Shown here: positions 10,501 to 18,370 of the stretch, piece by piece
Layout: each line of letters begins with the position of its first letter
Position numbering within the stretch: the stretch's first letter is position 1
From: Saccharospirillum sp.
Lineage (GTDB): Bacteria; Pseudomonadota; Gammaproteobacteria; Pseudomonadales; Natronospirillaceae
Direction: 5' to 3'
Length of the DNA stretch: 64,000 nucleotides
NCBI GenBank assembly: GCA_018402545.1
Contig: JAGYIL010000001.1
Location: 992,001 to 1,056,000 of the forward strand
Made by a program: the position numbers and the translations under genes
Notes under the pieces: generated by a model
Databases searched by the model: none
The model's input: only the letters and a program-made list of their open reading frames with translations
What the model was told of the DNA's origin: nothing

Positions 10501-12553
10501 TTCCACTAAAGGTATCGGTGATGCAGGTGCCCGGTGTGGAACAGGCAACGGTGTTGCCCATGTCGGCCAGAATCTGACTGCTCGATTGGGCGTAGTCGTA
10601 GAGTCGCACTTCGTCGAACACACCGTTGGCGGAACGGCCGGGCTCGACATAGTTGGAGCGGTTGTCGCCAATGTACAGGCTGTTGAGTTGGCTGAGTAGC
10701 CCGGTTGTATTCTGGTTGTTTAGGCTGCCCACGGTCGTGCCGTTGGCATAGATGCTGTAGTCGCCATTGATCATGTCCCAGGTGACAGCAACATGGACCC
10801 ATTCGTTGGCGTTAAAATTTCGGGTGCTGTTATTGGTTTGAAAGTTGTAGTCGCTGTCATTTGAGTCTTCAAACTCGAATCGCAGCCGCCCATTGTTGCG
10901 GAGCATGAGGTAGAAATAGCGGTTGTTGTCGTTATTGCCGTACTGATCGCTGTTGGCAGAAAACAGAACCCGGTCCTGGTTATCGCCATCCCAGTCGAGG
11001 TTGCTTTTATACCAGAAACTGAGTGTGCCGCGGGTTGGGGTGAGGTCGCCCGGGTTTAAACCGGTATCGATAGCAGAACGCAATGCACTGCTGTTGTTGG
11101 CCGGAACAGAGGCACCTTCACAGGTGTAGCCCGCTGCCGGGGTAATAGTGCCTGTGGTTGTGGCGTGATTGTTATTACCGCTGTAATCCAGAATTTCCCC
11201 TGCCGCACCGGAGTAACTGCTTTCATTGAGAGGGTAATAGGCGACGGGCGTCAGCGACGTGCAATTATAAAGCGCGGAGGCAGGAATGACTGTCAGGCCG
11301 GTTTGACCCGGCGGCTCCCAGCCTAGCTGAATGGTTGCGCCACCGCCGTTTTCGTAATACTCCAGAACCACAGGGACCAGTTCACCCGCCTGCAATGACA
11401 CGGACCCGGTTCGGACTCGGGGAGCGTGATCAGACCAATCATTAATGATCAGATTACTGTCGACGTACAACCGCGCTCCGTCATCCGAGTTAGTAGCCAG
11501 AGTGTAAACTCCGGTAGTTGGCGCATAGAGATAGCCAGTCCAGCGAATCGAGAAATTATCATTGCCAACGGCCGCTGTACTGGGTGAGCCGGTGCCCCAC
11601 GCGAAGTCGATAGTCGACACGCTGTCTTCATAGGCGGGCGTACCCGTTAAAAAGCGATTGTTGAAATACTCTCCTTGCAGGCCCGGGTTAAGTGAACAGT
11701 TTTCCGGAGGTTGGGGCGCTGCTGGCTGGCAGTTGGGGTTGGCAGGTGTGCAGGTACCGTAGACGTTGCTGTTGTTGGAGACATCGACTTCGGAGTACCC
11801 GGGTGCGACCAGATCACCGTATACCGTTGAGTTGTCTAACTCGATTGCGCCTGATGTACTGGTTACTGTTACCGGATCAGAGGGGCTGCCAAAGGTACTG
11901 TCTTCAATACTGACGGTACTGGCACCGCTGACACTGCCTGAGGTGAAGGTGACGTCTTCAAATTCAATGGGGTTGTTGGAGGTCATGACGAAGTCGCCAC
12001 TGAGCGTGCCGCCTTCAAACATCATACCGGATTGGGCCTGGGCGCCGTCGAGCAGGTTGGTGTCTTCTGCCTCAACGCGATTATTGACGCTGGTTACCTT
12101 GCCGGTGACGGTACCGCCTTCGAGTTCTATGTCGCCATTGGCCGTCAGTGTGCCATTAACAGTGCTGTCGGTTAATGTGATGCTGCTACTGTTCGACGTC
12201 AGGTTGCCGTATATAGAGGTTCCATCGGCAATGATTTGACCGTAGCTATCGACCAGGTCAATGCGATTGGTATTGTTACCAACACTGCCGTTGCCCAATC
12301 TGAAGCCATTGTTGGCGACCAGGGTTGCGTTGGTATTGGCCACGATGTCGTCGCCATTGTTCAAAGTGATGCGGCCATTTCCCGTGCAGGTATAAGTAGT
12401 GCCCGAGACGTTCCAGCTTGTCGAACAGCCGGGAAACTGACCCAGCGACAAATTAAAGACATCAGCCAGGGCAGGTAGGCTGACACTCGTCGCAGCACCG
12501 GCTACCAGCACCTGAGTGATGCTTAGACGTAACTTAGAGTTCAACAGTGGCAT
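7571..12553 (-). CDS. mshQ: MshQ-like giant tip adhesin (PA14 + LamG-like + lectin-like + DUF6701-type regions)
   Basis: Signal peptide MPLLNSKLRLSITQVLVAGAATSVSLPALA; PA14-like LQGEYFNNRFLTGTPAY..NDNFSIRWTGYLYAPTTGVYTLATNSDDGARLYVD; LamG-like segment; downstream of mshP. ORF may start at 12580. Confidence 0.85.
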   Translation of the reverse strand: MPLLNSKLRLSITQVLVAGAATSVSLPALADVFNLSLGQFPGCSTSWNVSGTTYTCTGNGRITLNNGDDIVANTNATLVANNGFRLGNGSVGNNTNRIDLVDSYGQIIADGTSIYGNLTSNSSSITLTDSTVNGTLTANGDIELEGGTVTGKVTSVNNRVEAEDTNLLDGAQAQSGMMFEGGTLSGDFVMTSNNPIEFEDVTFTSGSVSGASTVSIEDSTFGSPSDPVTVTSTSGAIELDNSTVYGDLVAPGYSEVDVSNNSNVYGTCTPANPNCQPAAPQPPENCSLNPGLQGEYFNNRFLTGTPAYEDSVSTIDFAWGTGSPSTAAVGNDNFSIRWTGYLYAPTTGVYTLATNSDDGARLYVDSNLIINDWSDHAPRVRTGSVSLQAGELVPVVLEYYENGGGATIQLGWEPPGQTGLTVIPASALYNCTSLTPVAYYPLNESSYSGAAGEILDYSGNNNHATTTGTITPAAGYTCEGASVPANNSSALRSAIDTGLNPGDLTPTRGTLSFWYKSNLDWDGDNQDRVLFSANSDQYGNNDNNRYFYLMLRNNGRLRFEFEDSNDSDYNFQTNNSTRNFNANEWVHVAVTWDMINGDYSIYANGTTVGSLNNQNTTGLLSQLNSLYIGDNRSNYVEPGRSANGVFDEVRLYDYAQSSSQILADMGNTVACSTPGTCITDTFSGSLSDDWQTLRSSGTFTPQVVGGRLRLTPDANNIATATTFLRQFPSENNRVVVEFDFYAYKNNGSTNAADGVTVTFSDRDITPFPGSFGGSLGYAQRDNGDPGFNGGWLGIGLDEFGNFSNPTEGRVGGPGARSNAIAIRGYGSGTTGYRYLRGTSANISPAVLTSSTTPHRYRITIDNSNGTQALVKIERNAGSGYVTLVSEFNALNEAGQPAIPEKLVLTLTGSTGGSSANHEIDNLQVCADIIEPYDAPIHHFELVRNQAVGLTCEPLDVTIRACANEACTLEYTDPFSATLSPADGWEGSNEVTDIVSGESIGFLPDAAGTYTLGIPNSTPSTVPLTQNLCFVGGSTTAEANCQVTFNDVGLRFFPSENTTSSTAFFDLIAGATEGPFSVQAVRTNTTTGVCEGLFSNGGTLDFTAGTECSDPTSCSPSQRVSLTNASTETELPNPQNQIAGEDMTTLPLTFSADSTADFSLLSPDVGVQPLTLEYTLPDVDGNPSSTTLSQSVNLRVQPDELRLLSVRNSDGDEIATDGSVSASANAPVFTRAGEPFRLEVQALNALGNPTPNFARTATLPDINWGALTTRAAPADAAAQGTLSGGDGSSTPGSAWEPYEQPAGTPDTSTLTLAPGLGLSYSDLGVIDLQGRIDSYLGRPGSPDMTVESNSVRVGRFIPAYLRITQDNPATWGSTPYRYQGQASVLSSIPLRVEAFDVNDNPVFNYDGDFFKLALNTDDLFQKPPGLENTGGDLTYDPVTWALSDINDYNGEVTLTLSQTGLTWPRAATGPTENDTPQVLNQLIIAASKLNDGEACHGDLTQCDDLALNLGAVSLYYARLNAERQVSTQEVAELPVWVEVLDDLDSSTTPNVVSFAPFTSDNETGTGEIPGLTFLGVCEPGGLNCAGVANSADGTLVGLNAGAGTLVAESTTPGIVGVLVDVPEWLEWEWEAGLGMTGPPSTLYFGLYQGRSPLLFQQDGFR

Positions 12554-12944
12554 TGCGTTGGGTCCAGACATAGTTGGCATCGTTCATATTGCCAAAAGCG
12601 GCCTCAGCCGTCAGACGATACAAGAAAACACGCTGTGAGGCCGGGTTAGGGCGGTTGTATACCCCTTCGGTGCAGCTCACAGTGACGGTGTAATCAGTGT
12701 AGGCAGGGACGGTAACGGGCGTGTTGGCTGCACAGGCGCCAGAACCCTCTTCCACCAGCCGTTGGGTGGCCCACTCAAGCCCTGCCGATGCGGCCTGTCG
12801 AGCCCGGCTTTGCAGCAGGTTTTGCGTAACCTGGGCACTGGATGAGATCGACAACCGGGAGATGACCACCAGGGCAGCGCCGATGACAACAATCAGGAAA
12901 ATAACCGCCACCAGTGCGACGCCTTGCTGTGGTTTGCGGTTCAT
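12534..12944 (-). CDS. mshP: MSHA biogenesis protein MshP
   Basis: MNRKPQQGVALVAVIFLIVVIGAALVVISR; PilX/MshP-like hydrophobic N-terminus, between mshO and mshQ. Confidence 0.85.
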   Translation of the reverse strand: MNRKPQQGVALVAVIFLIVVIGAALVVISRLSISSSAQVTQNLLQSRARQAASAGLEWATQRLVEEGSGACAANTPVTVPAYTDYTVTVSCTEGVYNRPNPASQRVFLYRLTAEAAFGNMNDANYVWTQRNATVEL

Positions 12945-13843
12945 AGGCCATTCCCCAGCACAAAGGTATCGGTGAGTTGAATGCCTTCCGAGCCATCCCC
13001 CAGTTCCAGTGTAATCGTGAGGGTAGGGGGGCGATACAGAAAGCCCGGCGTCCAGTTGAAACTGCATTGAGTGACATCGTCGGTAATGCGAGCCGGTGTG
13101 GCTGCGCCTATGCGGCTGGCCAGGGCCGTGTTGCCCAGGTCAGTATAGCCGGTAATCCGCTCCAGCCGCCCGCTGTCGCAACGGTAAGCGACGGGTCCGT
13201 TGGTAAAGTAGGCCCGGAAAAAAGGGCTGTCATTGGGGAAACGGTGGTTGCTGTTGTCGAGTGTTATTTGAGTCACCGGGCACTGAGAGCAATCGCCACA
13301 GTCACAGGTGGTCCGGTTAACAATCGAATCGACCTCTGCTATGTAACCTGCCTGATTGCCCGCCAATTCATCGTCCCAGTCGCTATAGAGCTGGCTGAAC
13401 CCCGGTGAGGCAATTGATACATAGGTTGGCGTGTCTGCTGGCAAGCTGGAAAGAACCCCAAAGACATCAAAAGATCCGTCGTTATTGATGTTCAATCTAT
13501 CGTAGGTGGGTGCATAGTTACGATCCCGGTATCGCAGGGCTGGTTGTGCCTGATCCGGAGACAGCGTGAAAAACTCCACAACCTGATCATTGCCAGCGGT
13601 TGCCTCTGATGTACGCACCGAATTGGGAACTGACCGGTCCAGATCCTGCCGCAGTTGAAAGAAGGCTGCTTCGCCCTGTTGCACCCAGGCCGCGCGTTGC
13701 TGGGTGTCTACTATGGCTGAATAGCGGTTACCGATCAGTGGGCCGACGACCGCCACCAGAATACCGATGATCACGATCACGATAATCAGTTCAACCAGCG
13801 TAAAACCGGGTTGGCGAATGCGTTTCGGGTTTATGGACGTCAT
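12941..13843 (-). CDS. mshO: MSHA minor pilin MshO
   Basis: Prepilin motif RQPGFTLVELIIVIVIIGILVAVVGPLI; locus order. Confidence 0.88.
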   Translation of the reverse strand: MTSINPKRIRQPGFTLVELIIVIVIIGILVAVVGPLIGNRYSAIVDTQQRAAWVQQGEAAFFQLRQDLDRSVPNSVRTSEATAGNDQVVEFFTLSPDQAQPALRYRDRNYAPTYDRLNINNDGSFDVFGVLSSLPADTPTYVSIASPGFSQLYSDWDDELAGNQAGYIAEVDSIVNRTTCDCGDCSQCPVTQITLDNSNHRFPNDSPFFRAYFTNGPVAYRCDSGRLERITGYTDLGNTALASRIGAATPARITDDVTQCSFNWTPGFLYRPPTLTITLELGDGSEGIQLTDTFVLGNGL

Positions 13844-13847
13844 CACA

Positions 13848-14438
13848 TTAACAGCCCTCATCCCAGTAGCTGGTTCGATAGCCGGTGAGCTGAACCGTCT
13901 GGCCGCGAGGGTCTGACGCGGTAACGGTAATTCTGGCGATGCGGGGCGTACAACCCGCCGTATTCGACAGTGTACCCAGTGTTAGGCCCGTGCTGGTATC
14001 GACATCAACCTGAACGCGGTAGCTCGACAAACCGGGCAGGGCGTTCCCCAGCCGGTCGCGAATACCGGGGGCGAGCCCGTCATCGTTGTCGGAATCAAAG
14101 CCGTTGTAGTCACAGAGGTTATCCCAGAGTCTGCGGTCGTAACCACCGTCAGATTCGGCAGCCGGGCAGACGTTAGGGCTGGTTACTGTATCGTCAATGC
14201 GCGGATCGTCGTCACCGTCGAAGAACGACTGGCTCATGACTTCACTCAGCGTACTTTGTGCCACCAGGTTTGCCTGGCTGCGCAGCATGGGGTCGACATT
14301 ACTGACCGTTAGGAAACCCAGGCTCTGCAGAATGGCCGTTGCAGCGATGCCGATTACCACGATGGAAATAACCAGCTCGATCAGCGTGACCCCGCTTTGT
14401 GAACGAAGTTTCTGATAATGGGGCGCCTTGGGTTTCAT
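13848..14438 (-). CDS. mshD: MSHA minor pilin MshD
   Basis: Prepilin motif QSGVTLIELVISIVVIGIAATAILQSL; locus order. Confidence 0.85.
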   Translation of the reverse strand: MKPKAPHYQKLRSQSGVTLIELVISIVVIGIAATAILQSLGFLTVSNVDPMLRSQANLVAQSTLSEVMSQSFFDGDDDPRIDDTVTSPNVCPAAESDGGYDRRLWDNLCDYNGFDSDNDDGLAPGIRDRLGNALPGLSSYRVQVDVDTSTGLTLGTLSNTAGCTPRIARITVTASDPRGQTVQLTGYRTSYWDEGC

Positions 14439-14439
14439 G

Positions 14440-14988
14440 CTACTGCACCGCCACATAACCAGTGGCTCCATCAAGCCGTAAGGTGGTCGCCGGTGTTAAA
14501 CCAACAATCTGAGTGCCACTGGGTACCGGATTCGCGGGCAGACTGGTGCAATCGCCCGCTGTGTTGCTTCGGTATAGCCGACCGGTTGGTGTGAAGATAA
14601 GCCGTTCGAGGGTGGTACTGGTCAGGGTTCCCATTAGTTGAGTCGCTTCGCCTGGTGCTGCAACGGCTGTAATAAAATTCAGGGGCGCTGCGCAGCCGGC
14701 ACCACTTGAGCCGGTGCTTTGGCAGTCGTCATCTTGCCAGACGTTCCAGCCGGTGGTGGTGATGCGGAATTCGAGGGTGCATTGGGTAGTTGTGGCGCGG
14801 TTGCGGGTGTAGGTTAGAGCGGAAATTAATTGAGTTCGTGTACTCGCATTATCAAATGAGGAAAGATTGAACAACCTTGGAATAGTAGTCGCAGACAAAA
14901 TGCTTATTAGTAGCACTATTACAACTAACTCTACCAGAGAAAAGCCATTCTCCATTTTAAGTCTACTCGTAGTGCGCTGTTCACTCAT
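14440..14988 (-). CDS. mshC: MSHA minor pilin MshC
   Basis: Prepilin motif ENGFSLVELVVIVLLISILSATTIPRLF; locus order. Confidence 0.85.
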   Translation of the reverse strand: MSEQRTTSRLKMENGFSLVELVVIVLLISILSATTIPRLFNLSSFDNASTRTQLISALTYTRNRATTTQCTLEFRITTTGWNVWQDDDCQSTGSSGAGCAAPLNFITAVAAPGEATQLMGTLTSTTLERLIFTPTGRLYRSNTAGDCTSLPANPVPSGTQIVGLTPATTLRLDGATGYVAVQ

Positions 14989-15143
14989 TGCTTAACTGTC
15001 CACTTAGGGTGACGATAAACGAAAAAGTCCTTAGGATTTAAGCTTGTGATAGGGCTAGTGACAATACATTACCAAGCATATTGTTATTTGGAGGAGGCTT
15101 AGTGAAGAGCAGTCTATGTGTGAACACTCACTATTGTTCATGA

Positions 15144-15177
15144 GATTATCTACCTCTGTCTTATGAGGTAGATAATC
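15144..15177. other. 13-bp perfect inverted repeat in the mshA-mshC intergenic region
   Basis: gattatctacctc-tgtcttat-gaggtagataatc; possible processing or attenuation hairpin after the major pilin. Confidence 0.7.
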
Positions 15178-15223
15178 AGCTTTTGTGACTCATGATCTAT
15201 TTACAGCTAAAAAACGCCGTAGT

Positions 15224-15595
15224 TTACCAGTCGATTACCGATGCATCAGCCGTTGCGGAGCCGACCGTTGCGGTACATGTCCGTGTCTCTCCTGTAACAC
15301 CTTCATCTGGAGTCGGTCCTGTCCAGCTGTCTGCTGCGTCTTCTGTAAGTATGGCTGCTGCCATTGCGGTGCAGGTTAGATCTGCTGTTTCTATTGCATC
15401 GCCATTTCCAACAAGGCCTGCTGAATAATTGATAGAGGCGGCTGATGCTAGTGCCCCTGCAGCACCCTCAGCTGCGGCTTGTTCTGCATCGCCACTTAAA
15501 TCGATAAATCTAGGAAGAGCTACCGCAGATAGCAATCCTAAGATGACAATGACAATAATAAGTTCAATCAGCGTAAAACCTTTTTGTTGCTTCAT
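15224..15595 (-). CDS. mshA: MSHA major pilin MshA
   Basis: MKQQKGFTLIELIIVIVILGLLSAVALPRFIDLSGDA type IV pilin N-terminus. Confidence 0.92.
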   Translation of the reverse strand: MKQQKGFTLIELIIVIVILGLLSAVALPRFIDLSGDAEQAAAEGAAGALASAASINYSAGLVGNGDAIETADLTCTAMAAAILTEDAADSWTGPTPDEGVTGETRTCTATVGSATADASVIDW

Positions 15596-15659
15596 AGTCA
15601 GTTTCCCAATGTCAGTAAATATGCCTGTCTTACTTCTACCCTTCTTTCGTTAGGTATAA

Positions 15660-15674
15660 GCCAGAACCGTGCCA
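15660..15674 (-). promoter_or_regulatory. Candidate sigma54 promoter of mshA
   Basis: Minus strand TGGCAC-GGTTC-TGGC: GG/GC spacing of 10 nt correct, one -12 mismatch; about 65 bp upstream of the mshA ATG. Confidence 0.5.
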
Positions 15675-16004
15675 AAGAATTAAATCCGGTTCGTATTTCT
15701 ACTCACTTGGCCATTCCATGGGGTCCAGAATGAGACTTGGCTCTCAATATTGGCGAGTCTATGCGGTTTTTTTGGCGTTGCAAGACTGGTATCGCGATTT
15801 CTTGTGTGTTTACGACAAAGATTTGACGTGGCTTGGGTTAATCCCGGGAAGTTAGGTTGGTGGAGGTTCAAATGTGACGTTTGACGTCAGTGCTCCGGTA
15901 AAAGGGCTGCGTCCTGTAGCGGCAGGTGCAACCCTTAGTACGATCATCTTCCTCGGCGTAACTGATGCCCCTGACGATGGTGGCTGATGGTTAGTATCGT
16001 GTAG

Positions 16005-16988
16005 TCACTGTCTGCCGTCTGGAACCGGGGTGCTGGGGTCACCGTCTGCTGCGCCTTCGAGCATGGGGACGAGTGCTTCCAGTGCGACCGGTATGGACAC
16101 CAGGGAAACCCGGGCAAGGGCTGCTACCGGCAGATCGCCGAGAAATACCTCGCCCCCGGTTTCATAGACTCGAAGAAACTGACGGCTGGGTTCGGCCAGG
16201 ACGTCCTGCATACCGGCGTCGGTAACGTAGTAGATCAAGACATCAGCATCCATAACATCCAGCTGTTCGGTCGACAGGTTTATGACGAAGTCGTTTTCTC
16301 CGGTCAGCTCGTTCATGGCCGGGGTTTCGGTGAACCCCATTTCGTAAAGGAACTGGGCTCTCACATCATAGGTGGTATAGGCAAAGGGCTGACGGTGTTC
16401 TTGCCTAAAGCTGCCGATGATCGCCGTTTTGCCATGTCATTCAGTATGAGCCGCGGCGATTTCCGTAAGCCTGTCTGTGATCGCTGCAATCTGGCGCTCG
16501 GCATTGGCCTCCTCGTCAACGGCCCGCGCCGCGATAAGGGCGCGTTCATCCCAGGGTAATCCATAATCACTCGCTACCACCGGCGCAATCAGGCTCAGCA
16601 TTTCATACTCCTCACTATCGATCCCTGAGTAGAGTGCAATGATGACATCCGGTCTGGTGGCCGCAATGGCTTCGAAATCCAAATCGCCCTCCAGTACCAC
16701 CGGTTCCGAGGTCAGCAAATGCTCAGCACAGGGCCCGGCGGTATACTCGAAGCCATCCATTGCCCGCCATTGGCGTACGGTGACCGGAGAGACCCCAAAG
16801 GCCAGAAGATTGCCGATGCCGCCAAAGTCGATGCTCGCGATGCGTTCGGATTTATTTTCAATGACGGTGGTTCCGAATTTGTGCTCGATGGTGAGCGGAA
16901 AGTCCTCGGAAAAAGCCGGGGAAATTAGAGCACATGCCAGGGCGATCAGACTTGTGGGCAAACGCGAAATTGCTACGGCTGTTCTCAT
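16005..16988 (-). pseudogene. Fe-siderophore ABC transporter substrate-binding protein interrupted by an in-frame TGA
   Basis: ORFs 16437..16988 and 16005..16364 are in the same frame; conceptual translation ...EIAAAHTE*HGKTAIIGSFRQEHRQPFAYTTYDVRAQFLYEMGF... is continuous apart from TGA at 16437-16439; aligns with paralogue 17162..18088. Confidence 0.8.
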
Positions 16989-17016
16989 TAGTCATTCCTT
17001 ATTGATTCTGGGCAAT

Positions 17017-17140
17017 TCACCACAGCACACCGCTGGGATCGGTCAACGTGAACTCGTGCATGCCCCGGGGCGGTTTGCCAGATAGAAACGACATGGCTGT
17101 TAAAATCCCTGGCGGGGATAAAGGCTTTGATTTTCTGCAT
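17017..17140 (-). pseudogene. Remnant of a VOC/glyoxalase-family gene with internal deletion
   Basis: Minus strand begins MQKIKAFIPARDFN (VOC-like N-terminus); a different frame ends MHEFTLTDPSGVLW-stop (VOC-like C-terminal signature). Confidence 0.45.
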
Positions 17141-17161
17141 CGTCATGATCATTTTATCCGG

Positions 17162-18088
17162 CTACTTGAGGGTGTCAGCCAGCACCGGCACCAGTTCATC
17201 CAGGGCATAGTTGAGGCTCAGTGGGCTGGAGAAAGACAAAGCAAAGCGCAGTTGAGGCGTTAAGATCAATTCTCGGCCATCCTGATGTGCTAGCAGTGTT
17301 CTGCGCAAAGGCAAGATGTCATCGGATTCAAGTTCGCCCCAAAACCAGACCAGCAAATCAACATCGAGCAGGTCAAAACGTTCGAGACTGAAGGTGGTGT
17401 AAAAAGCATCGCCGGCTTGTTCGTCGTAGATCCCGGGAATAACAAATCCCAGCTCGGTAAAGAAGCGGCTTCTGGGTTCACCGCTGGCAAAGGCACCAGC
17501 CTGGCCATTCGAATAGTAAGCCGCCGCGACCGTATTGCCCTCAAATTCCGGGTGTTGTTCCCGGGCCTGTTCAAACCGATTCTTGATGTCTGCTATCAGG
17601 GTATTCGCCTCGTCGACTTTGCCTACAGCGCGACCGATGATGCGCGTCTGCTCTTCCCAGGGCGTGGCATAGTCGACATAGTCTGCCGGTTGCAGAACGG
17701 TGGGGGCGATCAGTGACAACCGGTCGTATTCTTCACGGGTGGTTCCAGCGTAGATGCCGATGATCAGATCCGGCTCCAGCTCGGCAATGGCTTCGTAATC
17801 GAGCGGTCCGCTGCCCAGTGCGACCGGCTCTGCATCACCGGCAGCGGCCTCTGCCCAGGGCCAGATGCCATGGGGCACTGGTAAAGCCCAGGGTCGAACG
17901 GCAATGGGCGCTTTGCCCAACGCGAACAGATCATCCTGCTCGGTGTAACCGACCGAGACGATGCGCTGAGGCTCGGAGGTTACCGTCGTTTCACCAAACT
18001 TGTGTTCGATGGTTACCGGGAAGTCTTCCGCAGAGGTGACTCCCAACAATACAAAATAAGTTATTACAGCCAATATGCTGTGTTTCAT
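17162..18088 (-). CDS. Fe-siderophore ABC transporter substrate-binding protein
   Basis: Signal peptide; FPVTIEHKFGETTVTSEPQRIVSVGYTEQDDLFALG...YEAIAELEPDLIIGIYAG. Confidence 0.88.
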   Translation of the reverse strand: MKHSILAVITYFVLLGVTSAEDFPVTIEHKFGETTVTSEPQRIVSVGYTEQDDLFALGKAPIAVRPWALPVPHGIWPWAEAAAGDAEPVALGSGPLDYEAIAELEPDLIIGIYAGTTREEYDRLSLIAPTVLQPADYVDYATPWEEQTRIIGRAVGKVDEANTLIADIKNRFEQAREQHPEFEGNTVAAAYYSNGQAGAFASGEPRSRFFTELGFVIPGIYDEQAGDAFYTTFSLERFDLLDVDLLVWFWGELESDDILPLRRTLLAHQDGRELILTPQLRFALSFSSPLSLNYALDELVPVLADTLK

Positions 18089-18150
18089 TGAATGCTCTCC
18101 TTGTTTCCAAACCGGTGACGAGCACCCAATCCAGACAATAATTTATGCGA

Positions 18151-18175
18151 ATACTATTGATAATTAGTATCATTA
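18151..18175 (-). promoter_or_regulatory. Candidate Fur box
   Basis: AT-rich dyad TGATA-attag-TATCA upstream of the siderophore-binding-protein gene. Confidence 0.5.
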
Positions 18176-18370
18176 ACAAGTCTGGAGGGTGGGTCTTTGA
18201 GTAATCGTCAGGAGGGCGGGGTACTGGAGCTAATGTCCAGGCAGTATTGCGCGCAAAGGCGACTGCTTATGCTGGCCAGGTGATGGGCGAATGGCGGGGT
18301 TCAGGTGGGTTGGGTGGGCCGACCAGTCGAGGGCGACCTCACCCGGGAACCGGATGAGGTCTGTTGTCAT

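Noticed and set aside
16437-16439. TGA as possible selenocysteine or programmed recoding
   Set aside because: Siderophore-binding proteins are not known selenoproteins and no SECIS-like hairpin was evident; nonsense mutation or sequencing error is simpler.
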